Shown: piece by piece, positions 1-8,107 of the stretch
Layout: each line of letters opens with the position of its first letter
Numbering within the stretch: position 1 is the first letter of the stretch
Source of the DNA: Pseudomonas graminis
GTDB lineage: Bacteria; Pseudomonadota; Gammaproteobacteria; Pseudomonadales; Pseudomonadaceae
Assembly: GCF_004364335.1 (NCBI RefSeq)
Contig: NZ_SOCR01000020.1
Span: 1 to 52,167, forward strand
DNA: 52,167 bases
Direction: 5' to 3'
The notes under the pieces: generated by a model
What the model was told of the DNA's origin: nothing
Databases searched by the model: none
The model's input: only the letters and a program-made list of their open reading frames with translations
Made by a program: the position numbers and the translations under genes

Positions 1-914
1 TGTTCGGTGTACTTCTTGATCCCGGCCACGCCCAGGGCGCCAGCGGGTTCGGTGATCGAGCGGGTGTCGTCGTAGATGTCCTTGATCGCCGCGCAAATCT
101 CGTCAGTGCTGACGGTGATCACTTCGTCGACGTAATCCTTGCAGATCTCGAAGGTGTACTGACCGATCTGCGCCACGGCGACGCCATCGGCGAACAGCCC
201 GACCTGTTGCAGCACCACGCGCTCGCCATAGGCCATGGCCTGCTGCAGGCAGTTGGAATCGTCTGGCTCGACGCCGATTACCTTGATTTCCGGGCGAAGG
301 TATTTCACATACGCCGCGATGCCGGCGATCAGCCCGCCGCCGCCCACCGGTACAAAGATCGCGTCCAGCGGCCCCTGATGCTGACGCAGGATTTCCATCG
401 CCACGGTGCCTTGCCCGGCAATGGTGTCAGGGTCGTCGTACGGGTGGACGTAGACGTAGCCGTGTTCTTCAACCAGCTTCAGCGAATACGCCAATGCTTC
501 GGGAAACGAGTCGCCATGGAGTACGACTTTTCCGCCTCGGGAGCGCACGCCTTCGACCTTGATCTCCGGCGTGGTCTTCGGCATCACGATGGTCGCCGCC
601 ACGTTCAGCGTCTTCGCCGCCAGCGCCAGGCCCTGGGCGTGATTACCCGCCGAGGCCGTCACCACGCCCCGCGCCAGTTCTTCCGGGCTCAACTGCGCCA
701 GCTTGTTGTACGCACCGCGAATCTTGAAGGAGTACACCGGCTGCAGGTCTTCGCGCTTGAGCAACACGTTGTTGCCCAGGCGCTCGGAGAGCTGGCGGGC
801 GACGTGCAGCGGGGTTTCCACGGCAACGTCGTAGACGCGGGAGTTGAGGATCTTTTTGACATAGTGATTGAGCAGGTCGCCCTGAGCGAGCGGGTAGGCT
901 GGCGTCTGACTCAT
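1..914 (-). CDS. ilvA: Threonine ammonia-lyase (threonine dehydratase), biosynthetic, 3' end missing
   Basis: PLP enzyme that deaminates L-threonine to 2-oxobutanoate, the first step of isoleucine synthesis. The 304 residues present cover the catalytic fold-type II domain: the motif SFKIRGAYNK with the PLP lysine, the serine/asparagine loop SAGNHAQG and the glycine-rich phosphate loop VPVGGGGL. The allosteric ACT-like C-terminal part lies beyond the window. The ATG at 914 is preceded by GAGG eight bases upstream and overlaps the stop of a 25-codon ORF as ATGA, suggesting translational coupling. An attenuator-like leader lies just upstream. The N-terminus is about 14 residues longer than the form starting near LNHYVKKIL that I expect for Pseudomonas, so the exact start is less certain than the function. 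Confidence 0.93.
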   Translation of the reverse strand, partial: MSQTPAYPLAQGDLLNHYVKKILNSRVYDVAVETPLHVARQLSERLGNNVLLKREDLQPVYSFKIRGAYNKLAQLSPEELARGVVTASAGNHAQGLALAAKTLNVAATIVMPKTTPEIKVEGVRSRGGKVVLHGDSFPEALAYSLKLVEEHGYVYVHPYDDPDTIAGQGTVAMEILRQHQGPLDAIFVPVGGGGLIAGIAAYVKYLRPEIKVIGVEPDDSNCLQQAMAYGERVVLQQVGLFADGVAVAQIGQYTFEICKDYVDEVITVSTDEICAAIKDIYDDTRSITEPAGALGVAGIKKYTE

Positions 915-988
915 CGTGTAGGCCTCGTCGGAACGCTTGCGATGATCAAGCGGGCGGCGAAGACGGCGAGGGAAGGGCGAATGATCAT
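911..988 (-). CDS. 25-residue ORF between the attenuator and ilvA
   Basis: A short ORF begins with ATG at 988, with a CCAGGAG ribosome-binding site 7-13 bases upstream, and ends in a TGA overlapping the ilvA ATG by ATGA. The peptide begins MIIRPSLAVF and contains the pairs Ile-Ile and Leu-Ile-Ile. The good ribosome-binding site and exact overlap suggest that it is translated and couples ribosomes into ilvA. It could instead be a second Ile-sensing leader, or a by-product of the spacing. I recognise no family. Confidence 0.5.
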   Translation of the reverse strand: MIIRPSLAVFAARLIIASVPTRPTR

Positions 989-1025
989 GTCTGGCTCCTG
1001 GTGTGGTTTTTGGCCCGGGAGACAG

Positions 1026-1054
1026 AGAGAAAAAACCCGCCTCTAGGGCGGGTT
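1026..1054 (-). terminator. Rho-independent attenuator terminator of ilvA
   Basis: On the minus-strand transcript an 8-bp perfect stem, AACCCGCC / GGCGGGTT (1054-1047 with 1041-1034), closes a 5-base loop and runs directly into a T tract. It sits after the stop of the leader peptide and before the 25-codon ORF and ilvA, as a transcription attenuator would. Its 5' arm can alternatively pair with an identical copy of the 3' arm located inside the leader peptide gene. Confidence 0.85.
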
Positions 1055-1069
1055 GGGTGCAAACGTCGG

Positions 1070-1135
1070 CTAACCCGCCATGACTGGAATGGCGGTAATA
1101 ATTATCTGGCCGAAGAAATGCTGGGGTGCGTTCAT
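1070..1135 (-). CDS. ilvA leader peptide (21 residues, isoleucine-rich)
   Basis: The 21-codon ORF starts at ATG 1135 and ends in TAG. Its centre reads QIIITAIPV: four Ile codons and one Thr among six consecutive positions, the end product and substrate of the pathway enzyme encoded downstream. Hairpin arms overlap its second half and the terminator follows 16 bases after its stop, the standard layout of a transcription-attenuation leader. The ribosome-binding site is weak. The regulatory reading rests on codon content and RNA pairing, not on a known family. Confidence 0.75.
   Translation of the reverse strand: MNAPQHFFGQIIITAIPVMAG
1072..1095 (-). promoter_or_regulatory. Leader hairpin / antiterminator segments of the ilvA attenuator
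   Basis: On the transcript, CCGCCAT (1095-1089) can pair with ATGGCGG (1081-1075) around a 7-base loop; this lies inside leader codons 14-20. The second arm extended to GGCGGGTT (1079-1072) is identical to the 3' arm of the terminator, so it can also pair with the terminator's 5' arm (1054-1047) and prevent termination. A ribosome held at the Ile codons 11-13 would cover the first arm and favour the antiterminator. The pairings are seen in the sequence; the mechanism is inferred from classical amino-acid attenuators. Confidence 0.8.
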
Positions 1136-1298
1136 GGTGTCGAGACTATGGCGAACACGACGCGGTCGTCAAGTGGGCCGCTGTCATGAACGCTGCTTTC
1201 GCGGAGCAAATCGGCAGCACGGCAAACAGCAGGCAAGGCTTAGCAACGCCGCGCGAATCATTGCCGTCCCAACGCCGAGGCTGGATGGCTTGAATGCA

Positions 1299-1380
1299 GG
1301 AGCGCGCTTGCCCGCGAATAGGGAGGGTCAGGTGACGTTGATGTGACTGAACTCACGCTTTCGCGGGCAAGCGCGCTCCT
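1299..1380. repeat. Inverted REP palindrome pair
   Basis: The 19-mer GGAGCGCGCTTGCCCGCGA (1299-1317) recurs as its exact reverse complement at 1361-1379, enclosing 43 bases. This is the arrangement of Pseudomonas REP doublets. It lies in the gene-free stretch 1136-1536. That stretch should also hold the ilvA promoter, but I could not pick out convincing -35/-10 boxes. Confidence 0.85.
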
Positions 1381-1536
1381 ACAAAGACCTCAGTGTCGTC
1401 GAGTGTTCAACAGGCCTTCATTTTTTGTTCATGAGGGCACTTTAGGGTGGGTCCCGTAGTCAGTGAATCTGCCGCTGAATGACTCAGCGGCGCCAGTACC
1501 CCATCGATCACAAGAACCCGCCACGAGGGCGCAAAA

Positions 1537-1623
1537 ATGGACGAGTACCAAGAAGAGCTGCTGGAATACCAAGCGTACGAACTGGACCCGCTGGAACCAG
1601 CTGAAGACGCCACCGAGTTGTAG
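1537..1623 (+). CDS. Small acidic protein, 28 residues
   Basis: The ORF begins MDEYQEELLEYQAYELDP and runs 28 codons to TAG at 1621. A GAGGGCGC ribosome-binding site sits 5-12 bases before the ATG. The product is strongly acidic, with ten Asp/Glu and no Lys or Arg, and a regular spacing of Tyr, Leu and Glu that suggests an amphipathic helix. It is convergent with the AraC-type gene, whose end lies 20 bases on. I cannot name a function. The clean ribosome-binding site and compositional bias make it more than a chance ORF. A possible role as a nucleic-acid-mimicking or regulatory micropeptide is speculation. Confidence 0.6.
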   Translation: MDEYQEELLEYQAYELDPLEPAEDATEL

Positions 1624-1642
1624 GAAAACCCACGCCTGCCAG

Positions 1643-2683
1643 TCAGAGCGACTGGCGCTGGCTGCGACGAAACGCACCGGGCGTCTGTTCGGTCCAGCGT
1701 TTGAAGGCCCGCTGAAAGGCTTCGGCCGACGCAAACCCCAACAAGTAAGCGATTTCGCCAAAGGCCAGTTCGGTGTCCCGGATGTAGGTCATGGCGAGGT
1801 CACGCCGGGTGTCATTGAGGATCGCGCGAAACTGTGTGCCTTCGTCCGCCAGCTTGCGGCGCAGGGTCCAGGTCGGCAGCTTCAGCCGCGCGGCCACTTC
1901 TTCCAGATCCGGCTCCCGTCCCCCATTTAACAACGGCCCCAGCAGTTGGGTGATGCGCTCGCGCAGGCTACGGGTGCGGGTGAGCTGTTCCAGTTCCCGT
2001 TCACACACCTGCAGCAGATGCCGCCAGGTACTGGGCACGTGATCCGGGTTGCGCAGGCCCAACTGACGCTGGTTGAGACGCAGCTGATTGAGGCCCGCTG
2101 CGAAGCTCACCGGCTGCTCGCAGAGCGCGGCGTAGCCAGCGGCATAGGCGGGGGCGTCGAACTCGATTTCCAGACGTTCGGCCACAAGCTTCGTCCCGCT
2201 CAGGGTCGACAGCTGGTGCAGCCAGCCGCTGAGAATCGAATCCACCACGAAGCGGTTGTAGTCGTTGTACGGGCTGATGGAATAGAAGCGCAGCCAGGCG
2301 CCTTCGCTGTCTTCGTGCAGGCTCGACTGGCCGCGATAATTGGAGCCGTACAGCGGTTCAAAACGAATCAGTGTGCGCGCCGCTTCACGCACGGTCGGCG
2401 CCTGCGCGGCGGTGATGCCGGCCAGACCCGCGTGGCTCAAACGACTGGATTGCCCCATCCGCAGGCCCAACGCAGGCACGCCGGTCAGCTCGATGGCAGC
2501 ATGGCCCAGGCGCATGTAGCGCGGGATCGACAGGCGGGCGCCGGCCTCACCCAGTCGAGCGGCATCCAGGCCGTATTGCTGAAGCAGGGGTTGCGGGTCC
2601 TTGCCTTCGTTGCGAACAGCGTCGGCGAGGCTGTGGACGAAACCCACGGACAGATCGCCCAGACGCACGCGAGGGGAGGTCAT
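1643..2683 (-). CDS. AraC-family transcriptional regulator
   Basis: This 346-residue cytoplasmic regulator has an N-terminal effector-binding domain of the arabinose-binding/OruR-like type (about residues 20-210). The C-terminal AraC double helix-turn-helix (about 245-340) is visible in the stretch from LEEVAARLKLPTWTLRRKLA to the second helix region AFGEIAYLLGFASAEAFQRAF. Its length matches the roughly 340-residue OruR/ArgR-like subgroup of Pseudomonas. It starts three bases after the stop of the nitrilase-like gene, so the two form one transcription unit and probably work together. An inverted repeat (1638-1644 with 1650-1656) overlaps its stop codon but lacks a following T run. Confidence 0.9.
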   Translation of the reverse strand: MTSPRVRLGDLSVGFVHSLADAVRNEGKDPQPLLQQYGLDAARLGEAGARLSIPRYMRLGHAAIELTGVPALGLRMGQSSRLSHAGLAGITAAQAPTVREAARTLIRFEPLYGSNYRGQSSLHEDSEGAWLRFYSISPYNDYNRFVVDSILSGWLHQLSTLSGTKLVAERLEIEFDAPAYAAGYAALCEQPVSFAAGLNQLRLNQRQLGLRNPDHVPSTWRHLLQVCERELEQLTRTRSLRERITQLLGPLLNGGREPDLEEVAARLKLPTWTLRRKLADEGTQFRAILNDTRRDLAMTYIRDTELAFGEIAYLLGFASAEAFQRAFKRWTEQTPGAFRRSQRQSL

Positions 2684-2686
2684 CGG

Positions 2687-3838
2687 TCACAGCCACAGAT
2701 TGATCAGGCGCGCACCATGCCCGGGCCGAACGCCTTTCGGGGCCGCGCTGATGGATTGCTCGGCAATGCTTTGCCCGCCGCGACTGGCGAAGCTGTGGCC
2801 CGCGCTGCCCTTGTCCCAGAATTGCCCGCGCATGAACACGCTGATGCCGGCCTTCGCCGTGCTGGCCGGTGTCAGGGCCAGTCGACGCCAGGCTTCACCC
2901 TGGGTGATTGGCTTGGCGCCCAGGTTCAAATGGGCGGCCAGCGCCTGGTGCTTGTCGCTGCGCCAGGGTTGCGACCAGCCGTCCGTGCCGGCGACGTAGG
3001 CCGGTACTGCAATAAGCTCGACGCCGCTGGCGTTGAGGCGCGCGTAGTTGTCGGGGTACCAGCTGTCACTGCCGATCAGCGTCGCCAACCGGCCGGCGGG
3101 GGTGTCGATCACGTTGAGCGGCGCGTCCTTGCCAGGACGGATGTAACCCCGCTGATTCCAGCCCGGGAATAACTGACGCTGGGGCTGCCCCAAGGGCAGG
3201 CCATCGGGGCCAAACACCAGGCTGCTGTTATAGAGCGCGCCGCGACCGATGCGCAGTTCGCCGTTTTCCACTTGCGGGCTGGGGAGTACGATCGAGCCGG
3301 CCACCAGCGTCACGCCGAATTCCTTCGCCAGCCCGCCGAACACGTTCTGATAATCCTGGGCCATGCTGTGCGCCTTCATGCGCAGGCGCGCATCCTCGAA
3401 ACGGCTGCTGCCCCGCGCGTGAAACACGGCGTCGATGAACAGCAGCGGATTGCTGAACGCCAGCCAGTTCATGGCTTCTTCGAGGGTGGTGGCCTGATAG
3501 AACTGGGTCTTTTCGTCCACCGCCAACAACCAGGTGCCGATGTGCTCCGGCAGCACCACGATGGTTTTGTCGTTGAGCAGCCCTTGGTCGCGGGCCTGCA
3601 CCAGATAGGACGCCAGCTTGCGATGCAGGCGTTTGACGCTTGAATAATCGGAAGGAAACAGCTCGGGCTGAATGCCCAGCAGATTGCCGCGTTCGCCGGG
3701 TTGCCCGTCGTTGATCACCAACTGGATGCGCAGGTCCGTCAGGTAATGCCCGACATGACGCTTGCCCGTCCACAGCCCGTAGCTGACGAGAAGAATCACC
3801 AGCACTGCAGCGGTAAGTGAGCCGAGAACTTTGCGCAT
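2687..3838 (-). CDS. Nitrilase/carbon-nitrogen hydrolase-fold protein, probably catalytically altered
   Basis: 383 residues from the ATG at 3838, chosen because it begins with a basic start and one hydrophobic segment (about residues 4-24, a signal anchor). This suggests an exported or membrane-tethered protein. The rest resembles the nitrilase superfamily: the glutamate motif VVLPEHIGTW is kept. At the usual Lys position (K-x-x-L-x-P) the protein has QRQLFP, and at the usual Cys-Tyr-Asp elbow it has LIGSDSWYPD. Thus Lys and Cys are both replaced, and the protein contains no cysteine at all. It may be a pseudoenzyme, perhaps a ligand sensor for the co-transcribed AraC regulator, or use another nucleophile. 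No good ribosome-binding site is visible; in-frame extension upstream is possible but lacks a better start. Confidence 0.75.
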   Translation of the reverse strand: MRKVLGSLTAAVLVILLVSYGLWTGKRHVGHYLTDLRIQLVINDGQPGERGNLLGIQPELFPSDYSSVKRLHRKLASYLVQARDQGLLNDKTIVVLPEHIGTWLLAVDEKTQFYQATTLEEAMNWLAFSNPLLFIDAVFHARGSSRFEDARLRMKAHSMAQDYQNVFGGLAKEFGVTLVAGSIVLPSPQVENGELRIGRGALYNSSLVFGPDGLPLGQPQRQLFPGWNQRGYIRPGKDAPLNVIDTPAGRLATLIGSDSWYPDNYARLNASGVELIAVPAYVAGTDGWSQPWRSDKHQALAAHLNLGAKPITQGEAWRRLALTPASTAKAGISVFMRGQFWDKGSAGHSFASRGGQSIAEQSISAAPKGVRPGHGARLINLWL

Positions 3839-4047
3839 GAAGAAAGGAGGACTGCCTCTGAAGAAAGCGCGCAGGGCGCCATGACGTTGCCGGAAGGCTA
3901 CGGCAAAACGGCGATTTGGAGAAGGTGTGCCAACGGCCAGGCCGGCCATTCGGCGAATGGGTTGACGCGAGGCAGCGTCGGCGGGCGCCTGAGCTGCCTG
4001 GATCAACCGTGATGTCCGCAATTTGCAGGCATCACGGGCGCTGCGTT

Positions 4048-5688
4048 TTACAGGCGGAAGCGGCTGACCAGCGTGTTGAACGACACGGCCAGGCGGGAAA
4101 GCTCCTGAGTCGACGCGTTGGTCTGGTGCGCACCGGCCGCCGTCTGGGTCGACAGATCCTGGATGTTCACCAGATTGCGGTCCACCTCGCGCGCGACATT
4201 CGCCTGCTCTTCCGAGGCCGTGGCGATGACCATGTTGCGGTCGTTGATCTGGGCGATGCCGTCGGCGATCTGCTCCAGTGCACGGCCCGTTGCCTGCGCC
4301 AGTGCCTGGGTGTCGGTCACCAGCGACTGGCTTTTGCCCATCGCCCCCACCGCCTGATCGGCGCTGGCCTGGACGCTGTTGATCATGCCTTCGATTTCAC
4401 CGGTGGAGGCCTGGGTGCGCGCGGCCAAGGCCCGGACTTCGTCGGCGACCACCGCAAAGCCCCGGCCCTGCTCGCCGGCACGGGCGGCTTCGATCGCGGC
4501 GTTCAAGGCCAACAGGTTGGTCTGCTCGGCGATGCCGCGAATCACGTCCAGCACCTTGCCGATGTCCCGAACCTGCACGGCGAGGTCGCGGACCATGTTG
4601 GTCGAGGTGGCGATTTCGGTGGTTGCGCTGTTGATGGCTTCGACCGCGCCACGGGCCTGGTCGCGGCCCTCGCTGGCCTGTTTGCTGGTGGTCCTCGACG
4701 CGTCGGACGTGGACACGGCGTTACGCGCCACTTCTTCCACAGCGGAAGTCATTTCCGTGACAGCGGTTGCGGCCTGCTGGATTTCATCGTTCTGGCGAAC
4801 CAACCCTCGGCTGCCGTTATCGCTGACGGCGGTCAGCTCTTCTGCGGCAGAGGCCAGTTGATTGGACGCATCGGCAATTTGCTGAATGGTGCTTTTCAGG
4901 CTGCCCTGCATCTCGCCCAGTGCTGTCAGCAATTGCCCGGCTTCATCACGGCCGGTGCTGACAATAGGTTGAGTCAGATCACCGCCGGCAATGCTCCGCG
5001 CGCTCGCGACTGCATAGGCGAGAGGACGGCTGATCAGGCGACTGATGAACATGCCCAGCAAGATCGCCGCCAGAAAGGCAATGGCGATGCCGATGTACAG
5101 CGCGGTCTTGGCGGATGACTCCATCCGGGATGCATCCTCCGCACCTTCGCCGATCTGCCGGTTATTGGAGTTAACCATGAGGGTCAGCTCATCGAGCACA
5201 ACGCGGTAGGCCGCCTGCAGATCGCCGAACAACAGAGCGCGGCCGTTATCAAGGTCGCCGGCCTTCATGAGGCCAATGTATTTCTGAACCATCGCCTGGT
5301 AGGTCGGCCAATCCTTTTCCATCTGGTCCCCCGCCGCGCGTTCATCGTCGGCCAGCGGGGTCTTGCGGTACTCGGCGAAGGCTTTTTCGCTCTCTTGTTG
5401 ATTGGCGCTTATCGAGGCAATCACTTCGTCTTTCACGCCCTGGGGCAGACCGGCGGCCGTGGCCGTATATAGCCGATAAAGATCGCGGCTTTGTCCTACG
5501 GCGTTTGTTTTGGCCTGGGCGGTCTTTGCGACGGACACCAGGTTGTTGCTGAACACCAGCTTCAAGCTGTCCGACAGGTCGGAAACGCCACGGCTTCCCA
5601 GCGCACCCACTCCCAAAGTGATGAATGCGCACAGCGTGAAGGCTGTGATCAACTTGGTCGAAATTTTTGCATCATTGATCCAGCTCAT
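4048..5688 (-). CDS. Methyl-accepting chemotaxis protein
   Basis: 546-residue transmembrane chemoreceptor: TM1 about residues 12-32, a periplasmic four-helix-bundle (4HB-type) sensor about 33-190, TM2 about 193-215, HAMP about 215-268, then a long signalling coiled coil. The signalling tip is visible in the invariant EQTNLLALNAAIEAARAGEQ block, where CheA and CheW bind. Methylation helices flank it. No C-terminal NWETF-like CheR tether is present. The ligand cannot be read from sequence. The ATG at 5688 has AGGA upstream. A GCCGATA-like sequence (minus strand, 5764-5771) resembles a FliA -10, but the -35 is poor. Confidence 0.95.
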   Translation of the reverse strand: MSWINDAKISTKLITAFTLCAFITLGVGALGSRGVSDLSDSLKLVFSNNLVSVAKTAQAKTNAVGQSRDLYRLYTATAAGLPQGVKDEVIASISANQQESEKAFAEYRKTPLADDERAAGDQMEKDWPTYQAMVQKYIGLMKAGDLDNGRALLFGDLQAAYRVVLDELTLMVNSNNRQIGEGAEDASRMESSAKTALYIGIAIAFLAAILLGMFISRLISRPLAYAVASARSIAGGDLTQPIVSTGRDEAGQLLTALGEMQGSLKSTIQQIADASNQLASAAEELTAVSDNGSRGLVRQNDEIQQAATAVTEMTSAVEEVARNAVSTSDASRTTSKQASEGRDQARGAVEAINSATTEIATSTNMVRDLAVQVRDIGKVLDVIRGIAEQTNLLALNAAIEAARAGEQGRGFAVVADEVRALAARTQASTGEIEGMINSVQASADQAVGAMGKSQSLVTDTQALAQATGRALEQIADGIAQINDRNMVIATASEEQANVAREVDRNLVNIQDLSTQTAAGAHQTNASTQELSRLAVSFNTLVSRFRL

Positions 5689-5973
5689 TGATCGTCCTGC
5701 CGAGGTATTGAGAAGAAGGACATTGCTCAGCCATCGGGGCGGTGCGGCAAGGTCGTCACAGGTCTATCGGCACCGACGTCCAAGTCTGGAGGGCGGTCCG
5801 ATGAACGATGAGGTGCACCGCTCGATCATTGATTTGTCACTTCCAGTCATTGAGCAAGGCCGGGCGGCTGTTTACTGTTTGCGCCATGTACAAGGCGCTG
5901 GTCCAAGGCCCTGACTGACTCGACGGGCGCCACAGAGCGCCCGCGCCCCGTGATGATGCTCGATGGAGTTTTT

Positions 5974-8013
5974 ATGGCCGCCCCTCACTACCCGCATTTG
6001 CTCGCTCCCCTGGACCTGGGTTTCACCACGTTGCGCAACCGTACCCTGATGGGCTCGATGCACACCGGGCTCGAAGAGAAACCGGGCGGGTTCGAGCGCA
6101 TGGCGGTGTATTTCGCCGAGCGCGCACGGGGCGGGGTAGGCCTGATGGTCACCGGCGGCATCGCGCCGAACGACGAAGGCGGCGTGTATTCGGGGGCGGC
6201 CAAGCTGTCGACGCCTGAAGAAGCCGCCAACCATCGCATTGTCACCCAAGCCGTGCACGAGGCCGGCGGCAAGATCTGCATGCAGATCCTCCACGCCGGG
6301 CGTTATGCCTACAGCCCCAAGCAAGTGGCACCGAGCGCCATTCAGGCGCCGATCAACCCCTTCACACCCAAAGCGCTGGACGAAGAGGGCATCGAGAAAC
6401 AGATTCAGGATTTCGTCACCTGCGCGACCTTGGCGCAGACCGCCGAATACGACGGCGTCGAGATCATGGGCTCCGAAGGCTATTTCATTAACCAGTTTCT
6501 CGTCGCCCACACCAACCATCGCAGCGACCGTTGGGGCGGCAGCTACGAAAACCGCATGCGCCTGCCGGTGGAGATCGTGCGCCGCGTGCGTGAAGCCGTC
6601 GGCCCGAATTTCATCATCATTTATCGCTTGTCGATGCTCGACCTCATTGAGGGCGGCAGCAGCTGGGAAGAAGTGGTGCAACTGGCCAAGGCCATCGAGC
6701 GTTCGGGCGCCACTTTGATCAACACCGGCATTGGCTGGCACGAAGCGCGCATTCCGACCATCGCCACCAAGGTGCCGCGCGCTGCGTTCGCCAAAGTGAC
6801 CGCGAAAATGCGCGGCTCGGTGTCGATCCCGCTGATCACCACGAACCGCATCAATACCCCCGAGGTTGCCGAGCAGATACTCGCCGAAGGGGACGCCGAC
6901 ATGGTCTCCATGGCGCGCCCGTTTCTCGCCGACCCGGAATTCGTCAACAAGGCCGCGGCGGGTCGCAGCGACGAGATCAACACCTGTATCGGCTGTAATC
7001 AGGCGTGTCTGGATCACACCTTCGGCGGCAAGCTCCCCAGTTGCCTGGTCAACCCCCGCGCCTGTCATGAAACCGAGCTCAATTACCTGCCGGTCACCCA
7101 GGTCCGGAAAATCGCCGTCATCGGTGCCGGTCCTGCAGGCCTCGCTGCCGCCACCGTTGCGGCCGAGCGCGGGCATGACGTGACGCTGTTCGACTCGGCC
7201 AGCGAAATCGGCGGGCAGTTCAACATTGCCAAGCGCATTCCGGGCAAGGAAGAGTTCTTCGAGACCCTGCGCTACTTCGGCCGCAAGCTGCAGACCACCG
7301 GCGTCGACCTGCGCCTGAACACCCGCGTCACGGTCGTTGACCTGCTCGGCAAAGGCTATGACGAAGTGATTCTCGCCACCGGCATCGCGCCACGAACGCC
7401 CGCCATCCCCGGCGTCGACAACCCCAAAGTGCTGAGCTATCTCGACGTGATCCTCGGCCGCAAACCGGTTGGCAAGTCCGTCGCCGTGATTGGCGCGGGC
7501 GGCATCGGCTTCGACGTGTCGGAATACCTTGTGCACCAGGGCGTCTACACCAGCCTGGATCGCGATGCGTTCTGGGACGAGTGGGGCATCGACACGCATC
7601 TGGCGGCGCGAGGCGGTGTCGCCGGAATCAAGCCTCATCCTCATGCGCCAGCGCGTCAGGTGTTCCTGCTGCAGCGCAAGGCCACCAAGGTCGGCGACGG
7701 CCTTGGCAAAACCACCGGCTGGATTCATCGCACGGGGCTTAAGAACAAGCAGGTGCAGATGCTCAACAGCGTGGAGTATTTGAAGATCGACGATGCTGGT
7801 CTGCACATTCGCATCGGCGCGGTGGGCGAGGAGAAACTGCTGCCGGTGGACAACGTGGTGATCTGCGCCGGGCAGGATCCGCTGCGTGAACTGTATGACG
7901 GGTTACAGGCGGCGGGGCAGAGCGTGCATCTGATTGGCGGGGCGGATGTGGCGACGGAACTGGATGCCAAACGGGCGATTGATCAGGGATCGCGGTTGGC
8001 GGCGGGGTTGTAA
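5974..8013 (+). CDS. fadH: NADPH-dependent 2,4-dienoyl-CoA reductase
   Basis: 679 residues. It reduces 2,4-dienoyl-CoA esters during beta-oxidation of unsaturated fatty acids. An N-terminal old-yellow-enzyme-type FMN TIM barrel (about 1-330) is followed by the 4Fe-4S cysteines C338, C341, C345 and C357. Next come the FAD and NADPH Rossmann modules, with KIAVIGAGPAGLAAA and VAVIGAGGIGFD as dinucleotide motifs. This domain order and length are typical of FadH. I chose the ATG at 5974, preceded by TGGAG; an upstream GTG in frame at 5950 has no better signal. It stands alone, with no obvious terminator in the 94 bases before the convergent lipoprotein gene. Confidence 0.95.
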   Translation: MAAPHYPHLLAPLDLGFTTLRNRTLMGSMHTGLEEKPGGFERMAVYFAERARGGVGLMVTGGIAPNDEGGVYSGAAKLSTPEEAANHRIVTQAVHEAGGKICMQILHAGRYAYSPKQVAPSAIQAPINPFTPKALDEEGIEKQIQDFVTCATLAQTAEYDGVEIMGSEGYFINQFLVAHTNHRSDRWGGSYENRMRLPVEIVRRVREAVGPNFIIIYRLSMLDLIEGGSSWEEVVQLAKAIERSGATLINTGIGWHEARIPTIATKVPRAAFAKVTAKMRGSVSIPLITTNRINTPEVAEQILAEGDADMVSMARPFLADPEFVNKAAAGRSDEINTCIGCNQACLDHTFGGKLPSCLVNPRACHETELNYLPVTQVRKIAVIGAGPAGLAAATVAAERGHDVTLFDSASEIGGQFNIAKRIPGKEEFFETLRYFGRKLQTTGVDLRLNTRVTVVDLLGKGYDEVILATGIAPRTPAIPGVDNPKVLSYLDVILGRKPVGKSVAVIGAGGIGFDVSEYLVHQGVYTSLDRDAFWDEWGIDTHLAARGGVAGIKPHPHAPARQVFLLQRKATKVGDGLGKTTGWIHRTGLKNKQVQMLNSVEYLKIDDAGLHIRIGAVGEEKLLPVDNVVICAGQDPLRELYDGLQAAGQSVHLIGGADVATELDAKRAIDQGSRLAAGL

Positions 8014-8107
8014 GGGATGGTTTCTGGCGGGTGATGTTGCTGCTGGGTTTGGACGGGGTTGGATCGCGTGCCGCCAGGGTCTGTGGGGACTCTGGCGGGT
8101 GGGACGG

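Noticed and set aside
1638..1656. Inverted repeat GCCAGTC-AGAGC-GACTGGC as a terminator
   Set aside because: There is no T run directly after the stem on either strand, and it overlaps the AraC gene's stop codon.
5764..5771. FliA (sigma-28) promoter before the chemoreceptor
   Set aside because: The -10 like GCCGATAG is present, but at the correct spacing the -35 does not resemble TAAA, so I did not call it.
5872..7806. 644-codon ORF on the minus strand opposite fadH
   Set aside because: It lies wholly antisense to a gene with intact FMN, FeS and FAD motifs. Its His/Val/Gly-rich composition is that of a GC-rich shadow frame, with no recognisable domain.
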